The notes under the pieces were generated by a model. It saw only the letters and a program-made list of their open reading frames with translations. It did not search any database and was not told the DNA's origin. Shown piece after piece: positions 11,705 through 21,139 of a stretch of DNA of 64,000 bases; positions within the stretch are counted from its first letter, which is position 1, and each line of letters starts with the position of its first letter. The translations under genes and the position numbers were made by a program. Source of the stretch: Pleurodeles waltl (lineage: Eukaryota > Chordata > Amphibia > Caudata > Salamandridae); the NCBI RefSeq assembly GCF_031143425.1, contig NC_090445.1, forward strand, positions 818,230,317 to 818,294,316, given 5' to 3'.

Positions 11705-12439
11705 TCATTGCCCAGCGGGGCTGTGGCTGCCGGGGCCCTCCTGGGCACTGACTCTGGCGGTGGTCTCCGGACCAGTGATGATTGTGCTGCCCTCCTGGGC
11801 ACTGACTCTGGCGGTGGTCTCCGGACGAGTGACGATTGTGCTGCCCTCCTGGGCACTGACTCTGGCGGTGGTCTCCGGACCAGTGACAAATGTGCTGCCC
11901 TCCTGGGCACTGACTCTGGCGGTGGTCTCCGGACGAGTGACGATTATGCTGCCCTCCTGGGCACTGACTCTGGCGGCGGTCTCCGGACCAGTGACGATTG
12001 TGCTGCCCTCCTGGGCACTGACTCTGGCGGTGGTCTCCTGACCAATGACGATTGTGCTGCCCTCCTGAGCACTGACTCTGGCAGTGGTCTCCAGACCAGT
12101 GACGATTGTGCTGCCCTCCTGGGCACTGACTCTGGCGGTGGTCTCCTGACCAGTGACGATGGGGCTGGCGGTGGCGTCCTGGGCAGCGGGGAGGATGGAG
12201 GCCTTCTCCTCCGTGCTGCTCTTCACAGACTTTGGAGACTTCTTCTGCCCCTTCACCACCTTGGGAGGAGTCACAGCTGACTCAACACTCCCCCGGGACC
12301 CTTGTGAGCGGCTTTGCCGGCAGGAGTCTTCCCCCTCTCCCGTCGGCCACTGTCCAACTTCTGGTGCTTCACAGGGGGTGGACTGGCAGTGCTTTGGCTC
12401 CATGTCACACTGGCTGCCCTGGTGCCCGGTGCACTCCAC
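11705..12439 (-). CDS. Repeat-containing frame, possible tail of the intron-nested Myb gene
   Basis: A 244-codon open frame. The N-terminal half is Lys/Ser/Glu-rich (KVVKGQKKSPKSVKSS). The C-terminal half is about eight copies of an 18-residue unit containing ETTARVSAQEGSTIVTG. It overlaps the end of the upstream minus-strand frame (stop at 12405) in another frame, so it could be the real C-terminus displaced by an indel, or just an open frame over a 54-bp array. The unit length, a multiple of three, and the absence of stops are compatible with coding. No known function. Confidence 0.35.
   Translation of the reverse strand: MECTGHQGSQCDMEPKHCQSTPCEAPEVGQWPTGEGEDSCRQSRSQGSRGSVESAVTPPKVVKGQKKSPKSVKSSTEEKASILPAAQDATASPIVTGQETTARVSAQEGSTIVTGLETTARVSAQEGSTIVIGQETTARVSAQEGSTIVTGPETAARVSAQEGSIIVTRPETTARVSAQEGSTFVTGPETTARVSAQEGSTIVTRPETTARVSAQEGSTIITGPETTARVSAQEGPGSHSPAGQ
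11725..12165. repeat. 54-bp minisatellite, about eight copies
   Basis: Units of the form CTCCTGGGCACTGACTCTGG ... GACGATTGTGCTGCC repeat with period 54 from about 11725 to 12165. On the minus strand each unit encodes 18 residues in phase. Copies differ by a few substitutions. Confidence 0.9.
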
Positions 12440-13650
12440 ATACCTCTAACAGGCACCACTGGTACCGGAATCTTTTTGGCTGAGGTGCTAGTACGGGACC
12501 TATGAATTGGAGGGGGGGGGTGATGGGACAGAGGTCAAGGGTGCTCAGGAAAAGCTTCTGACGAACACTGGGACGGGTAGCTGGAGGTGCTCTGGGAGAG
12601 GAGGAAGAGGAGGTGGTTGTAGGAGGTGTACCTTTTGATGCTTTGGGTGCAGGTGCATGTTCTGGAGGCTGTCGTGAGGTGGATGGATGTTGGGTGTGTG
12701 TGTGCCCGCGTTTGTGTACTTTGGGAGGGGGCGTCACATACACACTGGGAGAGGACACAGGGGACATGTAAATGGTAGTGAGGGTGGTGAGTGCAGATGA
12801 GCGGGGTGTGGTGCTGGGTGTTCTGGTGCGAGTCCTAGTGGCCGTAGTGGTAGTGCATGCAGGTGAGAGTGTAGACAACACTGGGAGGGAGGAGGGAGAC
12901 GACGAGGAGGGGGACACAGTGGTTGCTGTGTCTGTATGTGGGTGATGCTTGTGTGAGTGCCTGTGGGATGTGTGGTGCCTATGTTTGCCTGAGCTGCCCT
13001 TGTGTGTTGACGTGTGTGCAGGCTGGTCTGATGGTGTGCTTGGGATAGGCAGAGGTACAGGGGATTGGGCCTGGGTGGAGGAAGTTGGAGGGGGGAGGCT
13101 AGACACAGGGACAATGGCTGCCATCAGTGCTGAGGCCAGAGATTGCAGGGTTCGATGATGGGCAGCCTGACCAGAATGAATGCCCTCCAGGAATGCATTA
13201 GTGTGTTGCAACTCCCTTTCTACACCCTGGATGGCATTCACAATGGTAGACTGCCCAACAGTGAGTGACCTGAGTAGGTCAATGGCCTCCTCACTGAGGG
13301 CAGCAGGGGTGACAGGGGCAGGGGTTGAGGTGCCTGGGGCGAAGGTGATGCCCACCCTCCTGGCTGAGCGGGCATGGGGCGAAGGCTGAGGGGCTGCTGG
13401 GAGGGCGGTGCTGGTGGGGGGGTGGCGGCTGTACCTGTAGAAGTGGGGGGCACAGATGGTGCCGCCACCACAAGGGAGCTCCCATCGGAGGACGAGTCTG
13501 TGTCGCTGTTTGCTGATCCGGTGACCGCCGTGAAGCTCCCCTCGCCCTCCGTCCCACTGGTGTATTCCTCGTCCGTGGTGTGGCCCTCCATGGCCATGTG
13601 GGACGCAGCTCCCTCATGCTCCGGTGCCCCAGTACCTCCGCCTGATGATG
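12405..13650 (-). pseudogene. Harbinger A intron-nested Myb-like gene, exon 3 (Ser/Thr/Pro-rich)
   Basis: The acceptor at 13651 opens an acidic segment (EGHTTDEEYTSGTEGEG) followed by Pro-rich sequence. A helical segment then follows (SEEAIDLLRSLTVGQ, then VERELQHTNAFLEGI) and a long Ser/Thr/Pro/His tail. The first part (to about 13420) and the second part (316 codons ending at 12405) are in different frames. The shift maps to a homopolymer of seven C near 13416-13422, where one extra base would rejoin them. The helical block resembles the C-terminal helix of the other Myb gene in this element, suggesting the two genes are distant paralogues. The homopolymer break could be real decay or an assembly error. 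Confidence 0.6.
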
Positions 13651-14034
13651 CTGATGCACAAAAGAACAGGGAGAGCACAAAAAGGGGTGGGGAAACAGAA
13701 GAAAGACAGGTTGAGTGCATGGCTTACCGCTACTGTTGGCGGACAATACAGACACAGCAGCCCCCTGCACTACGCCGTGCTCTTGGCCTCTACAGATGCA
13801 GTTCCTGGGATATGGCCTACATGGCTATGAGTGTCATCTGTCCACATAGATGACACAGGGACATGTATACCTGTACTTGGCACACTACAGAGGTGGGGTG
13901 GAGTGGCACATGGCCTGCATTACGGAGGGGCCTAGCCTACGGAACTCGCCCTGGCCTAGGGAAACCCACAGCCCTCCTCCCCCACCCAGACCCCTCCACT
14001 GCGCGCAAAGTCATGAGAATGTGAGTGTACTCAC

Positions 14035-14306
14035 CCCCTTGTGTCTGATGTGATGCCCTCATGCGCCCATCCAACTCAGTGTAGGCCACCGCCAGTATCC
14101 GGAACATCAGGGGGGGTCATGGTGCGACGGGTACCCCTCCCACGTTGGGAGGCCATCCCCAGCTGAGCCTCCACCGTCTTCTTGCTCCAGCGGCGAATGT
14201 CCTCCCATCTTTTACGCCAGTGGGTGCTCCGTCTCTGGTGGACCCCCAGGGTCCGGACGTCCTTAGCGATGGCACGCCAAATATCCTTCTCCTGGTGGGC
14301 ACTGAC
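14035..14306 (-). pseudogene. Harbinger A intron-nested Myb-like gene, exon 2
   Basis: The GTAG acceptor is at 14307 and the exon begins VSAHQEKDIWRAIAKDV, then HWRKRWEDIRRWSKK. This is the second half of a Myb/SANT-like DNA-binding fold, with the regularly spaced tryptophans expected. The GTGAGT donor follows below 14035. A run of seven C at about 14110-14116 shifts the frame; six would restore a frame matching copy B (LMRRILAVAYPDLDG at about 38660-38700). The boundaries are supported by the same exon in copy B (38608-38871). Confidence 0.65.
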
Positions 14307-14503
14307 CTACACGACATGTACAGGGGAAGAAGAGAAGTAATTACCAACTGCACTGTCGTAGTGAGTGGCCCACATCCCTGCCCTTGCCATGTGGCACATG
14401 CATTCACACTCCTTGATGCTCGCAGAACTCTGCCCCCTTCTTACTTACATCCAGCCCTCTCCACCCAGGCATAGCCCATACAACTTGCACCCTATCTACT
14501 CAC

Positions 14504-14617
14504 CTGTTGGTCTGGAGAACCGTAGAGTAGCGTGTACTGGGGGAGGACCCCGTCCACGAGCTTCTCCAACTCCTGTGCAGTGAAGGCAGGGGCCCTTTCC
14601 CCAGACGCACGTGCCAT
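14504..14617 (-). CDS. Harbinger A intron-nested Myb-like gene, exon 1
   Basis: The ATG at 14617 begins MARASGERAPAFTAQELEKL and the exon ends at a GTGAGT donor below 14504. It is 38 codons in phase 0, joining exon 2 cleanly. APAFTAQELEKLVDGVLP is the first helix of a Myb/SANT-like (Myb_DNA-bind_5-type) domain. The gene lies wholly within the transposase intron on the opposite strand. The likely role, from known Harbinger biology, is binding transposon ends or aiding nuclear import of the transposase; which of the two Myb genes does this is unknown. Confidence 0.7.
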
Positions 14618-15080
14618 TGTCTCTTCCAGACTGAGGTCACAGCAGCACTTGCAGTGTAGGTCCTCTCCTGTCGAAGATCAGGTATCGAGTGATTGAACAG
14701 ATAGAAAATGGCGGTCACGTCCACGGCAGTGACGTCCGCGGCGGTGCGTATCATCACCGCCGGCGCACTTCGTCATTGGCTCCTGGGACCCATAGGGTCC
14801 AATGTTAACCAATGCAGCATTGCGCCGCGGTCTACGCCCGCCTACAGCTACGGTGTACAACGCCAGCGCAGTTACCTCACATCCCATTGTCCCACTTTAG
14901 AGGTCAGGCATCTGCCATTTCAGGGGCCCACATGGCTTCATTTACAACTGCGTCACACATACCTAGGCCTGGACTCAAAACACATACAGGAAGATTTTTG
15001 TATTTTGTGTCGTGTTCTGTGTAGCTGTGGGTACATACCTCAGAATAGGTTGACTCTGTGGTCGCTGTTGTCCTTCCTAG

Positions 15081-16115
15081 GCACCGTCAGCTGGGACATG
15101 TGAGGAGATGGCGGAATCCTCCGGTGTACCGACCGCTGGTGGACCTGTTGATAATGGAGGAGCGACATTTAATCATCACCTACATGTTTGACCGTGCCAC
15201 AATCCAGGAACTGTGTACCCAGTTGGAGCCAGACCTCATGTCACCAATCCGCCATCCCACAGGAATCCCCCCTCAAGTGCAGGTGCTATCAGTGCTCCAT
15301 TTCCTAGCAAGTGGGTCATTTCAAACAACAGTGGCCATGGCATCAGGGATGTCCCAGCCTATGTTTTCCAACGTGTTGTCCAGAGTGTTGTCTGCCCTGC
15401 TGAAACACGTGAGGAGCTACATCGTTTTCCCTCAGGTGGAGGATTTGGCTACAGTTAAAGGTGCCTTCTATGCTCTGGGACATATCCCTAACCTCATAGG
15501 TGCCATTGATGGGACCCATGTGGCTTTGGTCCCCCCCCACAGGAGTGAACAGGTGTACAGGAACAGGAAGAGTTATCATTCGATGAATGTACAGATGGTA
15601 TGTTTGGCAGACCAGTACATCTCGCAGGTAAATGCTATGTTCCCTGGCTCAGTGCATGACGCCTACATCCTGCGGAATAGCAGCATCCCTTATGTGATGG
15701 GTCAACTCCAGAGGCACCGTGTGTGGCTATTAGGGGACTCTGGTTACCCCAACCTGTCATGGCTATTGACCCCAGTGAGGAATCCCAGGACCAGGGCAGA
15801 GGAACGCTACAAGGAGGCCCATGGGTGGACTAGGAGGGTGATCGACGCACCTTTGGCCTCCTGAAGGCCAGGTTCAGGTGCCTCCATATGACAGGTGGTT
15901 CCCTATTCTACTCACCAAGGAAGGTGTGCCAGATCATCATCGCCTGCTCTATGCTTTACAATCTTGCTTTGCGACGTCAGGTGCCTTTTCTGCAGGAGGA
16001 TGGTCCAGATGACGGTGTTATGGCAGCTGTGGAGCCTGTGGACAGTGATGAGGAGGAAGCTGAGGAAGAAGACATTGACAACAGGGACTCTGTCATACAG
16101 CAATATTTCCAGTGA
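15081..16115 (+). pseudogene. Harbinger A transposase, catalytic exon 2
   Basis: HARBI1-like DDE nuclease. After the TAG acceptor at 15080 the protein runs through an N-terminal helical region (ATIQELCTQLEPDL, then VQVLSVLHFLASGSFQ) to the catalytic core. The first Asp is in GAIDGTH (about residue 171) and the second in LGDSGYP (about 247). The third acid is expected 36 residues later in the V-I-E-R-T-F type motif. Exactly there (about 15844) one base is missing, so the frame shifts and stops at 15864. The remaining sequence, KARFRCLHMTGGSLF to an acidic tail ending QQYFQ, is intact in the next frame to 16115. The full model is about 372 residues, near the usual HARBI1 length. All else looks well preserved, so the break is recent or an assembly error. 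Confidence 0.85.
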
Positions 16116-16593
16116 CACACAGGTGAGAACAATTTTTTTACTATTACATTTACTTTCACACTTCTACTTCTATCCTGTCTGTCAATTTGAAGCAGTATTT
16201 GCTAACTGAGTGGTACATTTCCATTACGGTTTCACAGGTGTGGTTACCAACGTGTGTCACCTGCTTGCATCCTTCATGGGCTTGTGATGTGTGACATAGG
16301 TATGTTGATATTACATTTTCGAACGGATTTTGTCATTGTCATAGATAATACACATTTTCAAAATCACAGACTGACTCCAGATTGTTTTGTGGTTCAAGGG
16401 TGTTTATTGAAGTGCTAATTATTGGAGGGGGTGGCAAAATGGTGATGGGTGATGGTGTAGGAATGTCCATGGCAGAGTCCAGTCTATTAGTCTCACAGCT
16501 GCACTGCCCATATGGGCATAGGAAGTGGAGCTGGGACAGTTCCAATCTGGACAGGGTAAAAAGTGGGACAGTGGGATGACAATCAGGGTGGTC
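16116..16593. other. Spacer between convergent transposase and Myb genes
   Basis: Non-coding sequence of 478 bp separating the plus-strand transposase stop from the minus-strand Myb stop. Both genes converge here, so their 3' untranslated ends must overlap or meet. No clear AATAAA was identified on the plus strand. Confidence 0.4.
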
Positions 16594-17417
16594 TCATTTC
16601 CTGGCGGGAGTCTTGCCATCTTGCTCTGTCCTGTTCCTGGATCTCAGGGACCGCTTGCGGGGTGGTTCTCCGTCTGCAGGGGGTGGGGTGCTGGTGTGGT
16701 GGTCCTGTGGCAGGGCGTCCTGTCCACTAGCGCCGGCGGAGGTGGTGGGAAGTTCATCATCCAGGCTTGTGTCAGGGGCCCCTTGGAGTGCCACGGTGTC
16801 CCTCATGGTCTTCTGTATGTCCTTCAGCACCCCTACGATGGTGCCCAGGGCGGAGCTGATGGTTCTGAGCTCCTCCCTGAACCCCAAATACTGTTCCTCC
16901 TGCATGCGCTGGGTCTCCTGAAACTTAGCCAGGACCGTAGCCATCGTCTCCTGGGAGTGGTGGTATGCTCCCATGATGGAGGAGAGGGCCTCGTGGAGAG
17001 TGGGTTCCCTTGGCCTGTCCACCCCCCGTCGCACAGCAGCCCTCCCAGTTTCCCTGTATTCCTGTGCCTCCGTCCCCTCGACCGTGTGCCCACTACCACT
17101 GCCCCCAGGTCCCTGTTGTTGTTGGGGTGGTGGGTTATCCTGGGTTCCCTGTAGTGGTGGACACACAGCTGATTGACGTGTCCTGGGTACGGAGGTATGG
17201 GCCCGCTGGGTGGGTGCTGTGCTGGTGTTACCAGAGGGTGGAAGGTCAGTGTTGGGCTGTGCCTGTGCGAGGGGAACTGACTGTCCCGAGGCCCACGATG
17301 GTCCGGGCTGGTCATCTGGATCCAGTTGGCCAGAGCTGCTGTCATCACTGTGGGCCTCTTCTGTGGGTGGGGTAGAGATGTCTGGACCCTCCTGTCTGGT
17401 GACGTTACGTAGTGGTC
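16594..17417 (-). CDS. Harbinger A downstream Myb/SANT-like gene, exon 2
   Basis: The acceptor TGCAG is at 17418. The exon enters in the frame left by exon 1 and stays open to the stop at 16594. It encodes a Pro/Gln-rich linker, then an alpha-helical likely coiled-coil segment (LHEALSSIMGAYHHSQ, MATVLAKFQETQRMQEEQ, LGTIVGVLKDIQKTM) suited to oligomerisation. It ends with a basic stretch PPRKRSLRSRNR that looks like a nuclear localisation signal. With exon 1 the protein is about 400 residues and, in this copy, appears uninterrupted. Confidence 0.75.
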
Positions 17418-17721
17418 CTGCAGGGGTATAAAAGCATGATCATTGCATCTGTGTGTGTCATGGTGTGCAAGGGGTGGGTGAGCGTGTACCCCAGTGCTAG
17501 CATTCCTGTGTGGTGGCTTGTGTGATGATGGTTAGGGGTTGTTATGGGTATGTGCAGTGGGCATGCTTTACTGATGGGTGTCCATGCTTTGTTGTTGGGA
17601 TGGGTGGTTTGTGTTATTAGTACATTAGTGAGGAGTTGGAGTGATAGGGTGGGGGTGAGGGTGAGGGTGTGTGATATCATGCAGGTAGGGTGGGGGATAT
17701 GATAGTTAAGATTTGACTTAC

Positions 17722-18100
17722 CAGTGTCCATTCCTCCACCGACTCCTCCGAGGCCCTCTGGATGCATAATGGTCAAGACCTGCTCCTCCCATGTTGTTAG
17801 TTTTGGGGGAGGAGGTGGGGGTCCGCCGCCAGTCCGCTGAATCGCGATGTTGTGCCTGGAGACCACGGAACGCACCTTCCCCCGTAGGTCGTTCCACCTC
17901 TTCCTGATGTCCTTCCGATTTCTTGGGTGCTGTCCCACTGCGTTGACCCTGTCGACTATTCTTCGCCATAGCTCCATCTTCCTAGCTATAGAGGTGTGCT
18001 GCACCTGTGATCCAAATAGCTGTGGCTCTACCCGTACGATTTCCTCCACCATAACCCTGAGCTCCTCCTCCGAAAACCTGGGGTGTCTTTGGCGTGCCAT
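17722..18100 (-). CDS. Harbinger A downstream Myb/SANT-like gene, exon 1
   Basis: The ATG at 18100 begins MARQRHPRFSEEELRVMVEE and continues through WRRIVDRVNAVGQHPR and IRKRWNDLRGKVRSVV. This is a Myb/SANT-like DNA-binding domain covering about residues 5-85. The exon ends at a GTAAGT donor below 17722 in phase 1, matching exon 2. The open frame extends upstream to 18481, but that part is low-complexity His/Thr repeat and is probably 5' untranslated. Known Harbinger elements need such a Myb-like partner for nuclear import of the transposase and for DNA binding. The orientation is opposite to the transposase. Confidence 0.8.
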
Positions 18101-18680
18101 GGGGTGGTGTAAGTGATGTGTGGGGTGGTGTATGTGGTGATGAGTGTGGTGATGTGTAGTGGTGTGGGGTGTTTTGTGCGTGGATGTTGTGTGGGTGATG
18201 GTGTTGTGTGCCTCTGTGTGGTGGGGTTGTCTATTGCTGTGCTCTCTCTCTGTCGCCTTCGTCTCTAATTTTGGATCGTAGGGGTTTGTGGGTGATGTGG
18301 GTGTGCGCTTTATATTGTGTTGGGTGTGTGGGAGTGGTGTTTGTATGTGTATCAGGTGTGTGTATTTTGAATTGTCCAATGTGGCGGTGTTTTGGAGATG
18401 TGTGTGTATTTTGAGCGCGGTGGTGTGTACCGCCAATGGAATATCGTGGTTGAAAGACCGCTGCGTGGATTCGTGGGTCATAATAGCATGGGAGTGTTTC
18501 TGTTGGCGTGACGGTGGAGAATTTGTTTTCGCCAGTTTATCACTGACCTTTGGTGTGGCGGACTTGTGTGGGTGTCTGAATTTTGGCGGATTCCGAGATG
18601 TGGGTCATAATAGCTGTGGCGGAATTCCGCGGCCGCAGCGGTGTATTTGCGGTCTTCTGCACGGTGGTAAGCGGCTTTTA

Positions 18681-18702
18681 CCGCCAATGTTGTAATGCCC
18701 CC
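18681..18702 (-). repeat. Right terminal inverted repeat of Harbinger A
   Basis: CCGCCAATGTTGTAATGCCC followed by CC pairs with 9507-9529. The TTT duplication follows at 18703-18705. Confidence 0.85.
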
Positions 18703-18705
18703 TTT

Positions 18706-20149
18706 GTCTTTTCTGAACTCTGATGCTGAATCCTGAATCCTTGCTGATCAGACTGAGGACGAAGACTGACACTGCTTGCTGATCCAGTACAGTCCCAGGT
18801 TAGTCCTCCATTGTGGTTGGCTTGAAACTTTTACTTTCACCCAGTCCAGCTTGGCTAGACAGCTGCGGTTGGCGCTTTATGCTTTTAGGCGCTATATTGC
18901 AGTTTATTGTTTAAAAAATCATAAGTCAGTTTCTACCTATTGGATTTTTGTTCATTGCCAATATAGAAAAGCATCTACTCTGTTCTGAAAGATTCTGCAG
19001 GGTCTAGGCAGAGAACAAAACATCAGTTTATTTACCAGACCAGTATTTGCTAGCAAAGGAAACACTGCAAAGCTGCTAATGTATCTAAAGTACTTAAATG
19101 TTTACAATAATGTTGTGATGTAACGCACAGTTAATGCACATGCAGCAATTAATAAACTACCTGGTAATTCTCAGAAGAAGCATGTCATCTTTTGTGTTTT
19201 AACTCTTCCGGCAGTTGCCCTGGGGGCTGCTATGCGCACACCTGTAAATCTGCTGAAGGATCACACTGTGGAAAATGTTCTAAGGTTGGCAGGTATGGTG
19301 ACGTGCACCTTATTTACACCCACTACATTGGTAGAACATGCGCTTTATAGTAATGTCTGGTGCATATGTGTGAGGAGATACAACCAAATATGTTGCATGA
19401 CAATAAGCGATTGTTTTCAACACTTAATAATAAGCCAGGTCTCTGCAACAAAAGCATTAACCAGCTGTGCTATCTCACATAAAGATGGAAACATGTGACC
19501 CACTCATAACACTTAATTTTCTATAACAAACTCATGAACGCATCTATTTAACGATTGAAACCTATGACCAAAGATTACACACATACAAAGATCTCTACAG
19601 CTGCATTAACTCCCAAAGAGGTATTAAAACCCGGTCTATATCTGACCCGGTAATACATAAAGGTTTTACTATTCCACCTGTCCATATTGGGGGTTAATGT
19701 GTGTAAAAACAGTGCGTGCGATCATGACTGTCATAAACACGTCCTCATGACTGCCACTTTCAGTTTAAACTCCTTACCTATGGGTTCGCAAAGTACACTT
19801 TTACATTTCAGCTATGCCTCCACAATTATTAGGAACATTTTCAGTTTCGAGCATATTGTAGAAGTAGTTGTTATTTTGTGTGAGTTAAACACTGTTTTCC
19901 CGTAAGTCTTATTTTATACACATTTGTTTCTTATGAAAATATATATAGTGTTCGGGTCGTACTTAGCAGAGTTGACTTCTGAACGTTTAAAACAAAATAT
20001 TAGGCTGGTTTTCCCAATTATTTCAACATTTGCACTTAAAACAGTTACAATCCCAAATAGATGCTTCTGTGCCTGCAACTTCTACGAGTGTACTGGAGTA
20101 TTAGCGTGACCGTCTTTTGTTTTTATTAGTAAGTTTGACCAACTAGGCA
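18706..20149. other. AT-rich flank, no gene recognised
   Basis: No conserved protein signal; the small open frames (18776-18988, 19232-19498, 19687-19905, 19924-20109) lack recognisable motifs and codon-like structure. The left part continues the sequence interrupted by Harbinger A. Confidence 0.5.
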
Positions 20150-20326
20150 GCCCAGGAAACGTATTGTGCGTGACTTGGCTCTAAGATTCTGCGCAAGCCA
20201 ATGGGAGACGTTGTTTGTGTTTCTATGGTGACGCTGGTAAACGGAAGCCTCAAAAAGTACTGAGACGATGCGTTGATTAAGGTTTGAAAGCTCCACGGCA
20301 GCAAGTCTCATTTCTGTAAGAGGACC
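20150..20326 (+). promoter_or_regulatory. Candidate host promoter with CCAAT and X-box-like motif
   Basis: A less AT-rich stretch with more CpG than its surroundings. It contains GCCAATGGGAG (CCAAT-type) near 20197 and, shortly after, GTTTCTATGGTGAC (about 20217-20230). The latter resembles the RFX X-box half-site pair GTTxCCATGGxAAC with two or three mismatches. About 100 bp further is an ATG in good context followed by a splice donor. X-boxes are typical of ciliary gene promoters; that reading is inference. Confidence 0.3.
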
Positions 20327-20409
20327 ATGGAGGACACCAATAGCAGTATCAACATCGTCACCATTAGCGCCCGCGCAAACAGCGGCAACAGCAGTCCCTT
20401 GGAGCTCAG
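20327..20409 (+). CDS. Candidate first coding exon of a host gene
   Basis: The ATG at 20327 is in strong context (GGACCATGG) and opens MEDTNSSINIVTISARANSG..., Ser/Asn-rich. The frame reaches CTCAG/GTGGGA, a plausible splice donor after 20409, leaving phase 2. The sequence is CpG-containing and unlike the repeats around it. I do not recognise the protein and see no second exon in the window. Without splicing the frame runs only about 20 codons further. It could equally be chance. Confidence 0.3.
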
Positions 20410-20962
20410 GTGGGAGGGCAAACGACTTAGGTGTATATTTGTTTTAACACTGCAGAGCATATGAGTTCTTCAGTGCTAAGCGTTAGTAAATTACACAGAC
20501 GTAGTTTTATACTTTGCATTTGTGTGTTTGCATTTTTCCTACCATTTTACACGTCTCAGAACACAAATAGGGACTGGTGTGGTTTTGCCTCTCTTGCCTG
20601 AAATGGGATAACTTTAAGTCTCTGTACACAGCAGTTTATTTGCTTGAAAGTTTCTACTGTCTCGGCTGCTCTGTCGCTGAAATGACACGATAGCCTATTC
20701 CACTGCATTGGCGGTATTGAACTTTTATGTGCCGTTAAATAGTTTAAAGTAATATTAGTACTTCTATGAGAATATACATTCTTTATGGACTGTTGGCTTT
20801 GTAGCTGTACAACTGATGATATTGTGACACAAGGCTTTAGGCCTATTTGCCAAATTTAATGCCTTTAATTGCCAAATTTAATGTCAGTTTAGACACTTTC
20901 GGTCAGCCCTGGCTTTTTAGCCAACAGTGTTTTGTTTGTTGGGATTTTTAATGGCGTGTTTA
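20410..20962. other. Non-coding, possibly intron 1 of the candidate host gene
   Basis: No motif seen. Includes a short direct repeat of TGCC(TTT)AATTGCCAAATTTAATG near 20850-20885. Confidence 0.35.
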
Positions 20963-21139
20963 TATAGAAGAGAAACGTAACTCCTGCAGTAAGTTCAGGT
21001 AAACCTTTACTAAGGAGAGCACTTTGCAACAACTATCCCAGTGCTCCTCTGGCTGCCAAATGCCGTGTATCACAGCTCCCATTCCATTCTAGAATGGAAT
21101 TCGACAAACACTGGCACGTAACAGGTTACATGTACTACA
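20963..21139 (-). mobile_element. Short LTR-like repeat, copy 1
   Basis: About 177 bp matching 46001-46176 in the same orientation (shared GAGAAACRTAACTCCTG, CACAGCTCCCATTCCATTC and a 20-bp palindrome at 21081-21100). On the minus strand the family begins TGTAGT and ends CTTCTA, and the second copy has an AATAAA near its end, so it behaves like a short solo LTR. No clear target duplication at this copy. Confidence 0.5.

Larger units (their letters stand above)
9507..18702 (+). mobile_element. Harbinger/PIF DNA transposon, copy A (9196 bp)
   Basis: The left end GGGGGTCATTACAACCCTGG and the right end (reverse complement GGGGGCATTACAACATTGG) form terminal inverted repeats. The element is flanked on both sides by TTT (9504-9506 and 18703-18705), a 3-bp target duplication as expected for this superfamily. 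Inside are, left to right: transposase exon 1 (+), three minisatellite arrays, a Myb/SANT-like gene (-), transposase exon 2 (+), and a second Myb/SANT-like gene (-). CpG-rich blocks with repeated GGCGGT/ACCGCC words lie just inside both ends. The gene plan is the same as in copy B at 36092-45445. Confidence 0.9.

Noticed and set aside
11213..12280. Long plus-strand frames of 355 and 256 codons over the 20/33-bp and 54-bp arrays
   Set aside because: They track the tandem arrays, overlap each other in different frames and show no domain; the minus-strand frame has the better claim to coding.
13850..14034. Plus-strand frames in the Harbinger A intron, such as 13374-13853
   Set aside because: They are complements of the minus-strand Myb gene exons and introns.
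18101..18481. N-terminal extension of the downstream Myb gene in Harbinger A
   Set aside because: The open frame upstream of the ATG at 18100 is His/Thr low-complexity CACACC repeat; Myb homology begins right after 18100, so this is more likely 5' untranslated sequence.
20126..20311. 61-codon minus-strand frame upstream of the candidate host exon
   Set aside because: No motif, and it overlaps the putative promoter; it is likely chance.
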